DNA of 43,355 bases, taken from assembly GCF_005144585.1 (NCBI RefSeq), contig NZ_SSMQ01000091.1:1-43355 (forward strand), written 5' to 3'. This DNA is from Polyangium fumosum (GTDB lineage Bacteria; Myxococcota_A; Polyangia; Polyangiales; Polyangiaceae). Positions 24,433-32,129 of this stretch are shown here, piece after piece. The position numbers and the translations under genes are program-made. The notes beneath the pieces were generated by a model that saw only the letters and a program-made list of their open reading frames with translations, did no database searches and had not been told where the DNA came from. How positions within the stretch are numbered: position 1 is the stretch's first letter; each line of letters opens with the position of its first letter.

Positions 24433-26070
24433 CTAGCCCTCGTCGGCGCCCGCCATCCCGAACGCCCGCATCTTTCGCTTCAGCGTATTCCTATCGATCT
24501 CGAGCGCCCGCGCGGCGCGGCTCAGGTTGCCACCCTCCGCCGCGAGCGCGGCCACGAGCGCCGCACGCTCCGCAGCCTCGACCACGTCCCGGAGCGGCCG
24601 CACCCCGCTTTCGCTCCCGCTCCCGCCGTCGCTTCCGCTTCCGCTCCCGCTTCCGCTCCCGCTTCCGCTCCCGCTTCCGCTCCCGCTTCCGCTTCCGCTT
24701 CCGCTCCCGCTTCCGCTCCCGCTCCCGCTTCCGCTTCCGCTCCCGCTTCCGCTTCCGCCTCGGATCTCCGGGGCCAGATCCGACACGTTCACCACGTCAT
24801 CGCAGAACACGGCCCAGCGCATCACCTCGGCCCTGAGCTCGCGCACGTTCCCCGGCCACACGTGGCTCGCGAGCGCCCGCATCGCCTCGCGCGTCACCCG
24901 CAGCCGCCGCCCGCCCTTTTTCCCCCGGATCTCCGCGAGGAACGACTCCACGAGCAGCTCCACGTCCCCTGGCCGCGCGCGCAGCGGCGGCACCAAGAGC
25001 GTCGCCCCGCGTAGCCGATAATAAAGATCCTCCCGGAACGCGCCCGCCTTCACCATCGCCCCGAGCTCCCGGTGCGTCGCGGCCACGATCCGCACGTCGA
25101 CGTCGACCTTCCCCTCGCCGCCCACGCGCCGCAAGGTCCCCTCCTGCAGCACGCGCAAGAGCGCCGCTTGCACCCGCGGCTGCATCTCGCCGATCTCGTC
25201 GAGGAAGAGCGTCCCGCCGTGCGCCTGCTCGAACACGCCGCGGCGCCGCTTCCCCGCGCCCGTGAACGCGCCCGCCTCGTGGCCGAAGAGCTCGCTCGAC
25301 AGCACGCCCTCCGCGAACACCGAGCAGTTCTCCGCCACGAACGGGCCGTCCTTCCGCGGCGAGAGCGCGTGGATCTCCCGCGCGCAGAGCTCCTTGCCCG
25401 TGCCCGTCTCCCCGAGCACCAGCACGGGCGCGTCGCTCGCCCCCACCCGCTCGATCTTCGCCCGCAGCTCCACCATCGGCGCGCTCTCGCCGAGCAACGA
25501 CGAGGCGCCCTTTTGCGCCGCGGCCCGGAGCCGGGCGAGCTCGTCGCGCAGCGCGCGGATCTCCGGGAAGCCCTCGATGTCGAGGCGCACCTCGCGCACG
25601 GCCTTCGGGTGCGGCACGGGCACGAACGCGGGCGGGATCACCTGGAGCATCCGCGCGGGCAAGAGGCCCGCTTGCACCAGGATCACCCAGAGCGTCTGCG
25701 CTTGGGGCGTGCCCGCCGAGAGCAGGACGTCGAGCGCCACGTGCGAGGCCAGAAGCTCCGCCTTCGCCCGCCCCACGAGCGGACCGAGCGCGCGGAAGAG
25801 CATCCCGTAATCGGAAGGGTCGGTGACGGGCACGATCACGAGCTCGACCTTGCCGATCCGCGCCTCGATCGAGCGGCAGAGCGAGCGCGCGGGCGCCTCG
25901 CCCTCGGGGATCGTCAGCACCCACGCGACCTCGTAGCGGCTCTCGTCCTGATCGAGCAGCCGCAGCACCGGCCCCCGATCACTCGACGGCCGCGGCGCGT
26001 GGTGGGACGGCGCCCTCCCCGTCACCCCCGCATCCGACCACGTCAGGAGCGCCCGCTTCACCTGGTGCAT
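24433..26070 (-). CDS. rtcR: RtcR-type sigma54 activator of the RNA-repair operon
   Basis: From the ATG at 26068-26070 the protein is 545 aa. Residues about 5-165 form a CARF-like sensor: LLSAGTPQAQTLWVILVQAGLLPARMLQVIPP parallels E. coli RtcR. The AAA+ domain (about 190-430) has Walker A GETGTGKE (220-227), GAFTGA (267-272, contacts sigma54), Walker B LFLDE (288-292) and WPGNVREL. A Gly-Ser linker (about 438-485) joins a Fis-type helix-turn-helix (about 500-540). RtcR is known to need a ligand bound to its CARF domain to activate rtc genes. The gene is divergent from rtcB. The frame stays open to 26199, but that extension covers the palindromic operator sites and looks untranslated. Confidence 0.9.
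   Translation of the reverse strand: MHQVKRALLTWSDAGVTGRAPSHHAPRPSSDRGPVLRLLDQDESRYEVAWVLTIPEGEAPARSLCRSIEARIGKVELVIVPVTDPSDYGMLFRALGPLVGRAKAELLASHVALDVLLSAGTPQAQTLWVILVQAGLLPARMLQVIPPAFVPVPHPKAVREVRLDIEGFPEIRALRDELARLRAAAQKGASSLLGESAPMVELRAKIERVGASDAPVLVLGETGTGKELCAREIHALSPRKDGPFVAENCSVFAEGVLSSELFGHEAGAFTGAGKRRRGVFEQAHGGTLFLDEIGEMQPRVQAALLRVLQEGTLRRVGGEGKVDVDVRIVAATHRELGAMVKAGAFREDLYYRLRGATLLVPPLRARPGDVELLVESFLAEIRGKKGGRRLRVTREAMRALASHVWPGNVRELRAEVMRWAVFCDDVVNVSDLAPEIRGGSGSGSGSGSGSGSGSGSGSGSGSGSGSGSGSGSGSGSGSGSDGGSGSESGVRPLRDVVEAAERAALVAALAAEGGNLSRAARALEIDRNTLKRKMRAFGMAGADEG
24631..24758 (-). repeat. Hexanucleotide repeat encoding a (Gly-Ser)n linker in rtcR
   Basis: About 21 units of GCTTCC or GCTCCC lie in tandem, each encoding Gly-Ser on the minus strand. 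They form the linker between the AAA+ and DNA-binding domains. Unit gain or loss would keep frame, so linker length is expected to vary between strains. Confidence 0.9.
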
Positions 26071-26122
26071 CGTACACCATCCATGGTGCGCCATGCACCG
26101 TCCTTCTGATGCGCCGTGCACC
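26064..26122. promoter_or_regulatory. Three phased 15-bp palindromes, probable RtcR binding sites
   Basis: GGTGCATCGTACACC (26064-26078), GGTGCGCCATGCACC (26085-26099) and GATGCGCCGTGCACC (26108-26122) share the form GGTGCR-N3-TGCACC. Their starts are 21 and 23 bp apart, about two helix turns, so they face the same side. They lie 42-100 bp upstream of the sigma54 promoter of rtcB and reach the rtcR start, fitting an enhancer that also allows autoregulation. Confidence 0.75.
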
Positions 26123-26163
26123 ACCTCGCCGCAGCCACCCCCGAAATTCCCGCGAAATCTGGC

Positions 26164-26179
26164 TGGCACGCTTTCCGCA
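26164..26179 (+). promoter_or_regulatory. Sigma54 promoter of the rtcB operon
   Basis: TGGCAC (26164-26169), five bases, then CCGCA (26175-26179) gives the -24 GG and -12 GC elements at the correct distance. The -12 box deviates from TTGCA in two bases. Transcription would start near 26191, 35 bp before the rtcB ATG. Confidence 0.75.
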
Positions 26180-26225
26180 TTAGGGGTCTGCGAAGTCAAT
26201 CAACGCGCAGTTCGAGATACCAGCC

Positions 26226-27464
26226 ATGGGCACTTCTTCTCTCCCCCAACCGACCCTTCCCCCGCACGCCCGCATCTTCGCCCGCCCCGATGTCTGGATG
26301 GAGGGCGACGCCATCACGCAGTTCACGCGCGTCGCCGAGCTCCCCGGCTGCGTGCGCGCCGCGGGCATGCCCGACCTTCATTCCGGACGCGGGCCCATCG
26401 GCGCCGCGTTCGCCTTCGAGGAGCGCGTGCTGCCGTACCTCGTCGGCGGTGACGCCGGGTGCGGCGTGCTCCTCTTCGCCACGACCGCCTCGCCGCGCGC
26501 CGTGGACAAACTCGAGCGCCGCGTCCGTACCGCGATGGACGAGGACCTGCTCGAAGACTGCGACCCCCTCGAGGTCTTCGACGCCTGCTGGCACAAGGGC
26601 GCGAAGGGCCTCACCGAGGTCGCGCACGTGCCGGACGACATCGCCGCGATGGCCGAGCGCGAGTGCGCGCTCGACCTCGTCCCGAGCGGGGATCCCGCGG
26701 CCTACCGCGATCCTTCGCACGGCCGCGCGCTCGGCAGCATCGGCAGCGGCAACCATTTCGCCGAGATCACGCGCGTCACCGAGGTGCGCGACGAGGCCAC
26801 GGCGGACGCGATGGGCCTCGAAAAAGGCGGCCTCGTCGCGCTCGTGCACACGGGCTCGCGGGGGCTCGGCGCGCAGATCGGGCGCCGCTACGGCGACGCC
26901 ACGCTCACGGGCGAGGCGATCGACGTCTACCTCGCGGATCTCGCGGGCGCCGTGCGGTTCGCGCAGGCGAACCGCTTCCTCGTCGCTTGCCGGCTGCTCC
27001 GCGCGCTCGCGGCCTTGCGCCGGGACAAGGTGCGCGGCGTCCTCGACATCGTGCACAACACGATCCGGCGCGAGGACATCGCGGGTTGCCCCGTGTGGAT
27101 CCACCGCAAGGGCGCCGCGCCCGCGAGCCGCGGCGAGGCCACGGTCGTGCTCGGCAGCCGCGGCGCGCCTTCCTGGGTGCTCCTCGGCCACGGGCACGAG
27201 GGCGCGCTCGCGTCGGTCGCGCACGGCGCGGGCCGGCGCATGACCCGCACCGAGGCGCGGGCCAAGCTCGCCACGCGGTACAAGCGCGCCGAGCTCGGCC
27301 GCACGGCGCACGGGGGCCGCATCGTGTGCGACGACGCGGACCTGCTCTACGAGGAGCACCCCGACGCCTACAAGCCGATCGAGCCGGTCGTCGCGAGCCT
27401 GGTCGACGAGGGCCTCGCCGCGCCGATCGCCTCGCTCGTGCCGCTCGTCACGGTGAAGCAATGA
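26226..27464 (+). CDS. rtcB: RNA-splicing ligase RtcB
   Basis: The 412-aa protein has the RtcB signature residues: Asp76 and Cys79 in GGDAGCG (metal binding), GSGNHF (His177), VHTGSRG (His208), HN at 277-278, and SVAHGAGRRMTR with His333, the site that carries GMP in the family. RtcB joins RNA ends bearing 2',3'-cyclic phosphate or 3'-phosphate to 5'-OH using GTP and Mn2+. The pairing with prfH is the arrangement reported for the RtcB2 type that repairs ribosomal RNA. ATG at 26226; the prfH start overlaps its stop (ATGA). Expression is expected from the sigma54 promoter at 26164 under RtcR. Confidence 0.94.
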   Translation: MGTSSLPQPTLPPHARIFARPDVWMEGDAITQFTRVAELPGCVRAAGMPDLHSGRGPIGAAFAFEERVLPYLVGGDAGCGVLLFATTASPRAVDKLERRVRTAMDEDLLEDCDPLEVFDACWHKGAKGLTEVAHVPDDIAAMAERECALDLVPSGDPAAYRDPSHGRALGSIGSGNHFAEITRVTEVRDEATADAMGLEKGGLVALVHTGSRGLGAQIGRRYGDATLTGEAIDVYLADLAGAVRFAQANRFLVACRLLRALAALRRDKVRGVLDIVHNTIRREDIAGCPVWIHRKGAAPASRGEATVVLGSRGAPSWVLLGHGHEGALASVAHGAGRRMTRTEARAKLATRYKRAELGRTAHGGRIVCDDADLLYEEHPDAYKPIEPVVASLVDEGLAAPIASLVPLVTVKQ

Positions 27465-28099
27465 AAAGGCTCGTCGTGCAGGTGACGGCCGGCTACGGGC
27501 CCGTGGAGGTGCGCAGGTTCGTCGCGCTCCTCGCGGCGCGGCTCGCGGACGCGTGCGCGGCGCGTGGCCTCGTCGTCGAGGAGACGGTGACCCACGGCGA
27601 CGAGTTGTCTCCCCTCTCGGTGGAGCTCGTCGCCGCGGGGGATCGTGCGCTCCTCGAAGGCGAGGTCGGCACGCACGCGCTCGTCGCGCGGAGCAAAGGC
27701 CGCGGAAAAGCCGCCCGCAAGCGCTGGTACGCGTCCGTCGTGCTGCACGAGGACGAGGACCTCGGCGCGGACGACGGCGCCGCGATCGACCCGCGCGACG
27801 TGGAGGTGACGACGATGCGAGCGAGCGGCCCCGGCGGGCAAAACGTGAACAAGACGGAGACGGCGGTCCGCGCGAAGCACGTGCCGACGGGGATCGTCGT
27901 GCGCGTCGCGGACGAGCGATCGCAGCGGGCGAACCTGCGGCGGGCGCTCGCGCGGATCGCGGCGCTGCTCCGGGCGCGGTCGGCGCGCGCGGCGGCCGCG
28001 AAGGAGGCCGCGCGCTGGTCCTCGCACGCGCGGCTCGAACGAGGCGCGCCGGTGCGCTCGTACGCGCTCTCGCAAGAGGGCGCGCTCGTGGAGACGTGA
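27461..28099 (+). CDS. prfH: Peptide chain release factor homologue PrfH
   Basis: The 212-aa protein has the class I release-factor catalytic motif GGQ at 125-127 inside ASGPGGQNVNKTETAVRAKH, the usual segment that triggers peptidyl-tRNA hydrolysis. It lacks the codon-recognition domain of RF1/RF2. PrfH is known to sit beside rtcB and to release the nascent chain from ribosomes whose 16S decoding centre has been cut, so that RtcB can reseal the RNA. The N-terminal 100 residues match the PrfH layout (VQVTAGYGPVEVRRFVALL). The ATG at 27461 overlaps the rtcB stop. Confidence 0.92.
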   Translation: MKRLVVQVTAGYGPVEVRRFVALLAARLADACAARGLVVEETVTHGDELSPLSVELVAAGDRALLEGEVGTHALVARSKGRGKAARKRWYASVVLHEDEDLGADDGAAIDPRDVEVTTMRASGPGGQNVNKTETAVRAKHVPTGIVVRVADERSQRANLRRALARIAALLRARSARAAAAKEAARWSSHARLERGAPVRSYALSQEGALVET

Positions 28100-28116
28100 T
28101 TCCTCAGGGGTGAACG

Positions 28117-28608
28117 ATGCGAAAAGACATGTTCGAGCTCATCATCGAGCGGCCGCGGTACGACTGGGGCCGCGGGCGCGGCGCGGGCAAGGGGCGCTAC
28201 GCGACGCGCATGAAGGCCGATCCCGAGGCCGCGCCGCTCAAGGAGGGCATGAAGTATCGCGGCCGCACGCGGGATCTGAACGAGAACCTCGCCCCGCTCC
28301 GGCGCTTCCTCGCGCGCCGCGTGGGCCGCCCGTGGGACGCCGTGTGGTCGGAGATCCGCGCGTCCCTCTCGCCGAACAGCGCCGTGCAGAAGCACGTCTT
28401 TGATCACGTCCTCCAGTTCGTCGAGCGGAACCCCGTCCTCATCGACGGCATTCCCTACGCGCCCGACGGCCGCGGCCCGCGGCGGGAGGAGTTCTTCCCG
28501 CTCCGCAGCCATGGCCTCTGGCAATCCTTCTATGTTTGTCCGCGGACGGGCCTGCTCCGCTCGGCCGCCGAGGCGCACCGCCGTAAAAAGCGCGCTCCTC
28601 GGGCATGA
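28117..28608 (+). CDS. Conserved unknown protein at the end of the rtcB-prfH operon
   Basis: The 163-aa protein starts MRKDMFELIIERPRYDWGRG and is rich in Arg, Lys and Gly in its first 50 residues. Then comes RDLNENLAPLRRFLARRVGRPWDAVWSEIRASL, and SAVQKHVFDHVLQFV. The strong positive charge suggests nucleic-acid contact (inference). I recall similar small proteins as hypotheticals in other phyla but know no function. It begins 17 bp after prfH with AGGGGTGA upstream, so it is almost certainly in the same operon. Ribosome handling or RNA repair is a context-based guess. Confidence 0.82.
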   Translation: MRKDMFELIIERPRYDWGRGRGAGKGRYATRMKADPEAAPLKEGMKYRGRTRDLNENLAPLRRFLARRVGRPWDAVWSEIRASLSPNSAVQKHVFDHVLQFVERNPVLIDGIPYAPDGRGPRREEFFPLRSHGLWQSFYVCPRTGLLRSAAEAHRRKKRAPRA

Positions 28609-28619
28609 CGTCGTTGTCA
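28606..28619. promoter_or_regulatory. TGAC-N6-GTCA inverted repeat upstream of the second sigma54 promoter
   Basis: TGACGTCGTTGTCA lies 66 bp upstream of the -24 element at 28686, a distance usual for an activator site. It differs from the RtcR-type palindromes, so another activator would be expected. A short palindrome like this can occur by chance. Confidence 0.3.
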
Positions 28620-28685
28620 GGGAGGCGACGCGTGCACGCCGCGCGCTGTCCTCCCCGTCCCCGGGCGTTGGTCACAGGCCGGCGG

Positions 28686-28701
28686 TGGCACCTTTTTTGC
28701 C
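28686..28701 (+). promoter_or_regulatory. Sigma54 promoter of the beta-propeller lipoprotein gene
   Basis: TGGCAC (28686-28691), five bases, then TTGCC (28697-28701) is an almost perfect -24/-12 match. Transcription would start near 28713, about 29 bp before the ATG at 28742, with AGGAGG between. Confidence 0.8.
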
Positions 28702-28741
28702 GACCGCGGGCCCGCGCGACGCGCTTTCAGGAGGACTTTGC

Positions 28742-30151
28742 ATGCTTCGACTTCCCTACCTTGCCTTCGCCTCGACGCTCGCCCTCACCGGCTGCACGGG
28801 CCTCTCGCTCGGCGAGAACAACCCGGGCCAGGACACCTGGCTCGGCAACGGCGCCATCGCGGTCGACGACCGCACCGAGACGTCCTTCGTCCTCGCCAGC
28901 GACACCACGAACGCGGCTGAGCCCGGAAAAATCCCCGCGAGCACGCTCTTCGCGATCGACCCCGACACGGGCCTCGTGCGCGAGGCTGCCAACCTCACCG
29001 GCCGCGACGATCCGCGCCTGCTCTTCCCGGCCTCGGGCCTGCTCGTGATGAGCGAGGCGAGCGACAAGGATCGGCTCGATCTCTACGATCACGAGACGCT
29101 CGTGCTGAAGAAGAGCGTGGACCTCGACGTCCGGTACAACGGCACCCGCATGAGCCCGAGCCGCAAGTTCATCGGCGTCGCGGACAACACCTCGGAGAAG
29201 ACCCCGATCCACATCCTCGAAGCCGACACCCTCGACCGGCACGTGATCCCGCACGACGGCGAGGGGCTCGAAGCGATGTTCCTGAACAAGAGCGACACGC
29301 TCGTGGCGATCGTCTTCTACGATCAAAACACGCCCGCCCCGCGCGCGCGCCTCCTCGCGTGGTCGATGCAGGAGGTCGTGAGCCGCGAATTCGAGGTCGA
29401 GGCGGGCGGCTCCTTCTGGGCGGCGCCCCTGTTCGACATCGAGGTACCGAACATCACCGCGGACATCGGAGCCTCGTTCACGTGGGTCGGCATGAGCCCG
29501 GACGACAAGTACATCGTCTTTCCTGTCCGCAAGGCCGAGGTCCAACCGAACGACGCGATCGTCTACACGAACGAGCTGCTCGTGCTCGAACCGGCGACGA
29601 AGGCGCTGCGCGAGGTCCCCGGCGCGCGTGGCCCCGTGGGCTTCACGCCCGACGGCTCGACGATCGTGTCCTACGGCGATCAGGACATGAACGGGAACCA
29701 GGAGCTCTGGCTCGTCGATGCCGCGACGCTCGACGTCGATCCGGAGCCCGTGACGATCGAGGGCGGCCTCTCGTACTTCGTGAGCCGCGACGGCAATTTC
29801 GTCGTCGTCGCCTCTTCGGACGGCGATCAGCGGCTCGTGCTCTACGACGTGGACCAGGACAAATCCACGCAGATGGAGGGCCCCTCCGTGGGCCTCACCG
29901 AGTTCGTGAGCCGCGTCGGCCACAAGGAGATGTGGGCCGTCGACGATCAGTCGCTCTTCCGGCTGGATCTCGCGGCCGGCGAGATCACCGAGGTGAAGAC
30001 GACGTTCACGCCCGAGCACGTGAACATCCTGCCCACGCGCGACCGGCTCGTGCTCGACGACGCGGACTCGAACGACATCGTCTTCTTCGACCTGAAGGAG
30101 AAGAGCGTCAAAACGATCGTCGCGCTCCCGGTCGGCCAGCCCTCGCGCTGA
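28742..30151 (+). CDS. Beta-propeller-like lipoprotein
   Basis: The 469-aa protein has lipobox LTGC (Cys18). The mature part shows seven or so WD40/YVTN-like blades (for example TLFAIDPDTGLVREA, RLDLYDHETLVLKKSVDL, THE pattern MSPSRKFIGVADN, MSPDDKYIVFPV and LVLYDVDQDK). Such extracytoplasmic propellers often bind other proteins or polysaccharides; no catalytic signature is seen. The ATG at 28742 follows a strong AGGAGG (28731-28736). Control by sigma54 is predicted from the promoter at 28686, so it responds to some activator rather than being constitutive. No family name can be assigned. Confidence 0.85.
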   Translation: MLRLPYLAFASTLALTGCTGLSLGENNPGQDTWLGNGAIAVDDRTETSFVLASDTTNAAEPGKIPASTLFAIDPDTGLVREAANLTGRDDPRLLFPASGLLVMSEASDKDRLDLYDHETLVLKKSVDLDVRYNGTRMSPSRKFIGVADNTSEKTPIHILEADTLDRHVIPHDGEGLEAMFLNKSDTLVAIVFYDQNTPAPRARLLAWSMQEVVSREFEVEAGGSFWAAPLFDIEVPNITADIGASFTWVGMSPDDKYIVFPVRKAEVQPNDAIVYTNELLVLEPATKALREVPGARGPVGFTPDGSTIVSYGDQDMNGNQELWLVDAATLDVDPEPVTIEGGLSYFVSRDGNFVVVASSDGDQRLVLYDVDQDKSTQMEGPSVGLTEFVSRVGHKEMWAVDDQSLFRLDLAAGEITEVKTTFTPEHVNILPTRDRLVLDDADSNDIVFFDLKEKSVKTIVALPVGQPSR

Positions 30152-30177
30152 GCCTGCCCGCAGGCTAGCGTGGGCCC

Positions 30178-31209
30178 ATGCGAAAGGTCGTGATCCATGG
30201 GCCCGGCAGCTACGATCGGTTGAAGCTCGAAGAGCACCCGGATCCCAGCCCGGGTCCCGGCGAGATCCTCGTCGACGTCGAGGCCGCGGGCGTGAACTAC
30301 GCCGATTGCATCGTGCGCATGGGCCTCTACGAGTCGGCGAAGAAATACGTCGGCTGGCCCATCACGCCCGGCTTCGAGGTCGCCGGCAAGGTCGCCGCGC
30401 TCGGCGAAGGCGTCGCAGGGCCCGCGCCGGGGACGCCCGTCTTCGCGGTCACCCGGTTCGACGGTTATTCGAGCCGCGCCGCCATCCCCGCACACCAGGT
30501 GTTTGCCCTGCCGAAGGGTTTTTCCGTCGCCGAGGCCGCGGGCTTCCCCTCGGTGTTCCTGACCGCGTATTACGCGCTCTTCGAGCTCGCGAACGTGCGC
30601 CGCGGCATGAACCTGCTCGTCCACTCGGCGGCGGGCGGCGTGGGCAGCGCGCTCGTCGAGCTCGGCAAGATCGCGGGCTGCCGCGTGGTCGGCGTCGTCG
30701 GCGCGAGCCACAAGGTCGCCGTCGCGCGCAAGCTCGGGGCCGACGCGGTCATCGACAAGAGCGTCGAGCCGCTCTGGGCCGTGGCCGAGCGCCTCGCGCC
30801 CGAGGGCTACGACGCCGTGTTCGACGCGAACGGCGTGGAGACGCTCGGCGAGAGCTACCGCCACCTCGCCTCGGCCGGAAAGCTCGTCGTCTACGGCTTC
30901 CACACGATGATGCCGCGCAAGGGAGGCCGGCCGAACTGGCTCAAGCTCGCCCGCGACTGGCTGCGCACGCCCCGCTACAACCCCCTCGACCTGACGAACG
31001 ACAACAAGAGCGTGCTCGCGTTCAACCTCTCCTACCTCTTCCACAGGAAGGACTTGCTCGAGGAGTACATGACGAAGCTCGTCGGCTGGATCGACGAGGG
31101 CCGCATCACGGCGCCGCCCGTGACGACGTTCCCCGTGGAGCGCGTGGCCGACGCGCACCGCGCGATCGAAGGCGGCGGCACCGTCGGCAAGCTCGTGCTC
31201 ACCTTCTGA
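30178..31209 (+). CDS. Zinc-free MDR oxidoreductase (quinone reductase/VAT-1-like)
   Basis: The 343-aa protein belongs to the medium-chain dehydrogenase/reductase superfamily, quinone oxidoreductase branch. It has ITPGFEVAGKVAALGEGV (63-80) and the NADPH-binding AAGGVGSA (151-158), and no structural or catalytic zinc cysteine cluster. The family reduces quinones or enones with NADPH; the substrate here is unknown. It is cytosolic. Start ATG at 30178, 26 bp after the propeller gene. Its last 11 bp overlap the 3' end of the opposing ankyrin gene. Confidence 0.9.
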   Translation: MRKVVIHGPGSYDRLKLEEHPDPSPGPGEILVDVEAAGVNYADCIVRMGLYESAKKYVGWPITPGFEVAGKVAALGEGVAGPAPGTPVFAVTRFDGYSSRAAIPAHQVFALPKGFSVAEAAGFPSVFLTAYYALFELANVRRGMNLLVHSAAGGVGSALVELGKIAGCRVVGVVGASHKVAVARKLGADAVIDKSVEPLWAVAERLAPEGYDAVFDANGVETLGESYRHLASAGKLVVYGFHTMMPRKGGRPNWLKLARDWLRTPRYNPLDLTNDNKSVLAFNLSYLFHRKDLLEEYMTKLVGWIDEGRITAPPVTTFPVERVADAHRAIEGGGTVGKLVLTF

Positions 31210-32074
31210 GCGCTTCTTCGAGCAGCCGGGCGCTCTCGGCCTTGCCCGCCTCGCGCGCCCAGTCGAGCGCCGTCTTGCCCGTCCCGTCGTCGGCGCGTGG
31301 ATCGGCGCCGAGCGCGAGCAATACGCGCACGGTCTTCGTGTCGCCGTTGTAGGCCGCGAGGTGCAGCGGCATCCAGCCGTAGCTCGTCGTCGCGTCGATC
31401 GGCACGCCGGCCGCGACGAGCAGCTCCACGACCTCGGCCTGGCCCGCGCTTGCCGCCGCGAGCAGCGCCGCGCTCCCGTGTTTTCTCGGGTCCACGCCGC
31501 GCGCGAGCAGCCACGGGATCACGTCCACGCGCCCCGCGGTCGCGGCCCCTTCGAGCGCCTCCGTCTTGTCCGGATCGAGCCCGCGATCCACGAAAAACGC
31601 CGCGAGGTCGAGCTTCCCGCGCCGCGTCGCCTCCTCGAAGGCCCGCGGCTCGATCGGCGCGCCCGCCTCGACGAGCTGCCGCGCGATCCCCGCGTGTCCA
31701 CCCGCGGCCGCCGCCGTCACCGCGTTCTCCTTCGCCCTCGCGTCCCGCGCGTCGAGGCTCGCGCCGCCGTCGATGAGCGCCTCCACGACGCTGATCTCTC
31801 CACGCGCGGCCGCCTCCACGAGCGGCGTGCGGCCCGTGAGCTCGTCGGCGGCATCGGGATCGGCGCCGCGCTCGATCAAAAGCTCGGCGACGCAGTCGTG
31901 CCCGTTCATGATCGCGAGCATCAACGCCGAGGCCGTCCCTTCGAGCACCTCGCGATCGACGCTCGTCGTGTACCTCCGCGTCGCGTCCACGTTCGCCCCA
32001 CGCGCGAGCGCGTCCTTCACGCGCGCCTCGTCGCCGCGTCGGGCCGCATCGAGCAGCTCCTCGTCGAGCGTCAT
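31199..32074 (-). CDS. Ankyrin-repeat protein
   Basis: The 291-aa protein is built almost entirely of ankyrin repeats, eight or so units of about 33 residues, with consensus pieces such as TPLVEAAARGEISVVEALIDGGASLDARD and MPLHLAAYNGDTKTVRVLLALGADPRADD. No signal peptide. Ankyrin arrays mediate protein binding; the partner is unknown. The ATG at 32072-32074 starts directly at the first repeat; the open frame upstream overlaps the peroxidase gene and is not repeat-like. The gap to the upstream glutathione peroxidase gene is 55 bp, so the two may be co-transcribed. Confidence 0.88.
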   Translation of the reverse strand: MTLDEELLDAARRGDEARVKDALARGANVDATRRYTTSVDREVLEGTASALMLAIMNGHDCVAELLIERGADPDAADELTGRTPLVEAAARGEISVVEALIDGGASLDARDARAKENAVTAAAAGGHAGIARQLVEAGAPIEPRAFEEATRRGKLDLAAFFVDRGLDPDKTEALEGAATAGRVDVIPWLLARGVDPRKHGSAALLAAASAGQAEVVELLVAAGVPIDATTSYGWMPLHLAAYNGDTKTVRVLLALGADPRADDGTGKTALDWAREAGKAESARLLEEALRR

Positions 32075-32129
32075 GTCCGGGATCTTGTTCGATCGAAGCG
32101 AGGGTGGGAAGCCGTTCCGCCGAGCGGGC

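Noticed and set aside
26071..26199. 43-residue N-terminal extension of RtcR
   Set aside because: The extension is unlike the CARF start of the family and would translate the phased palindromes; the ATG at 26070 is better placed.
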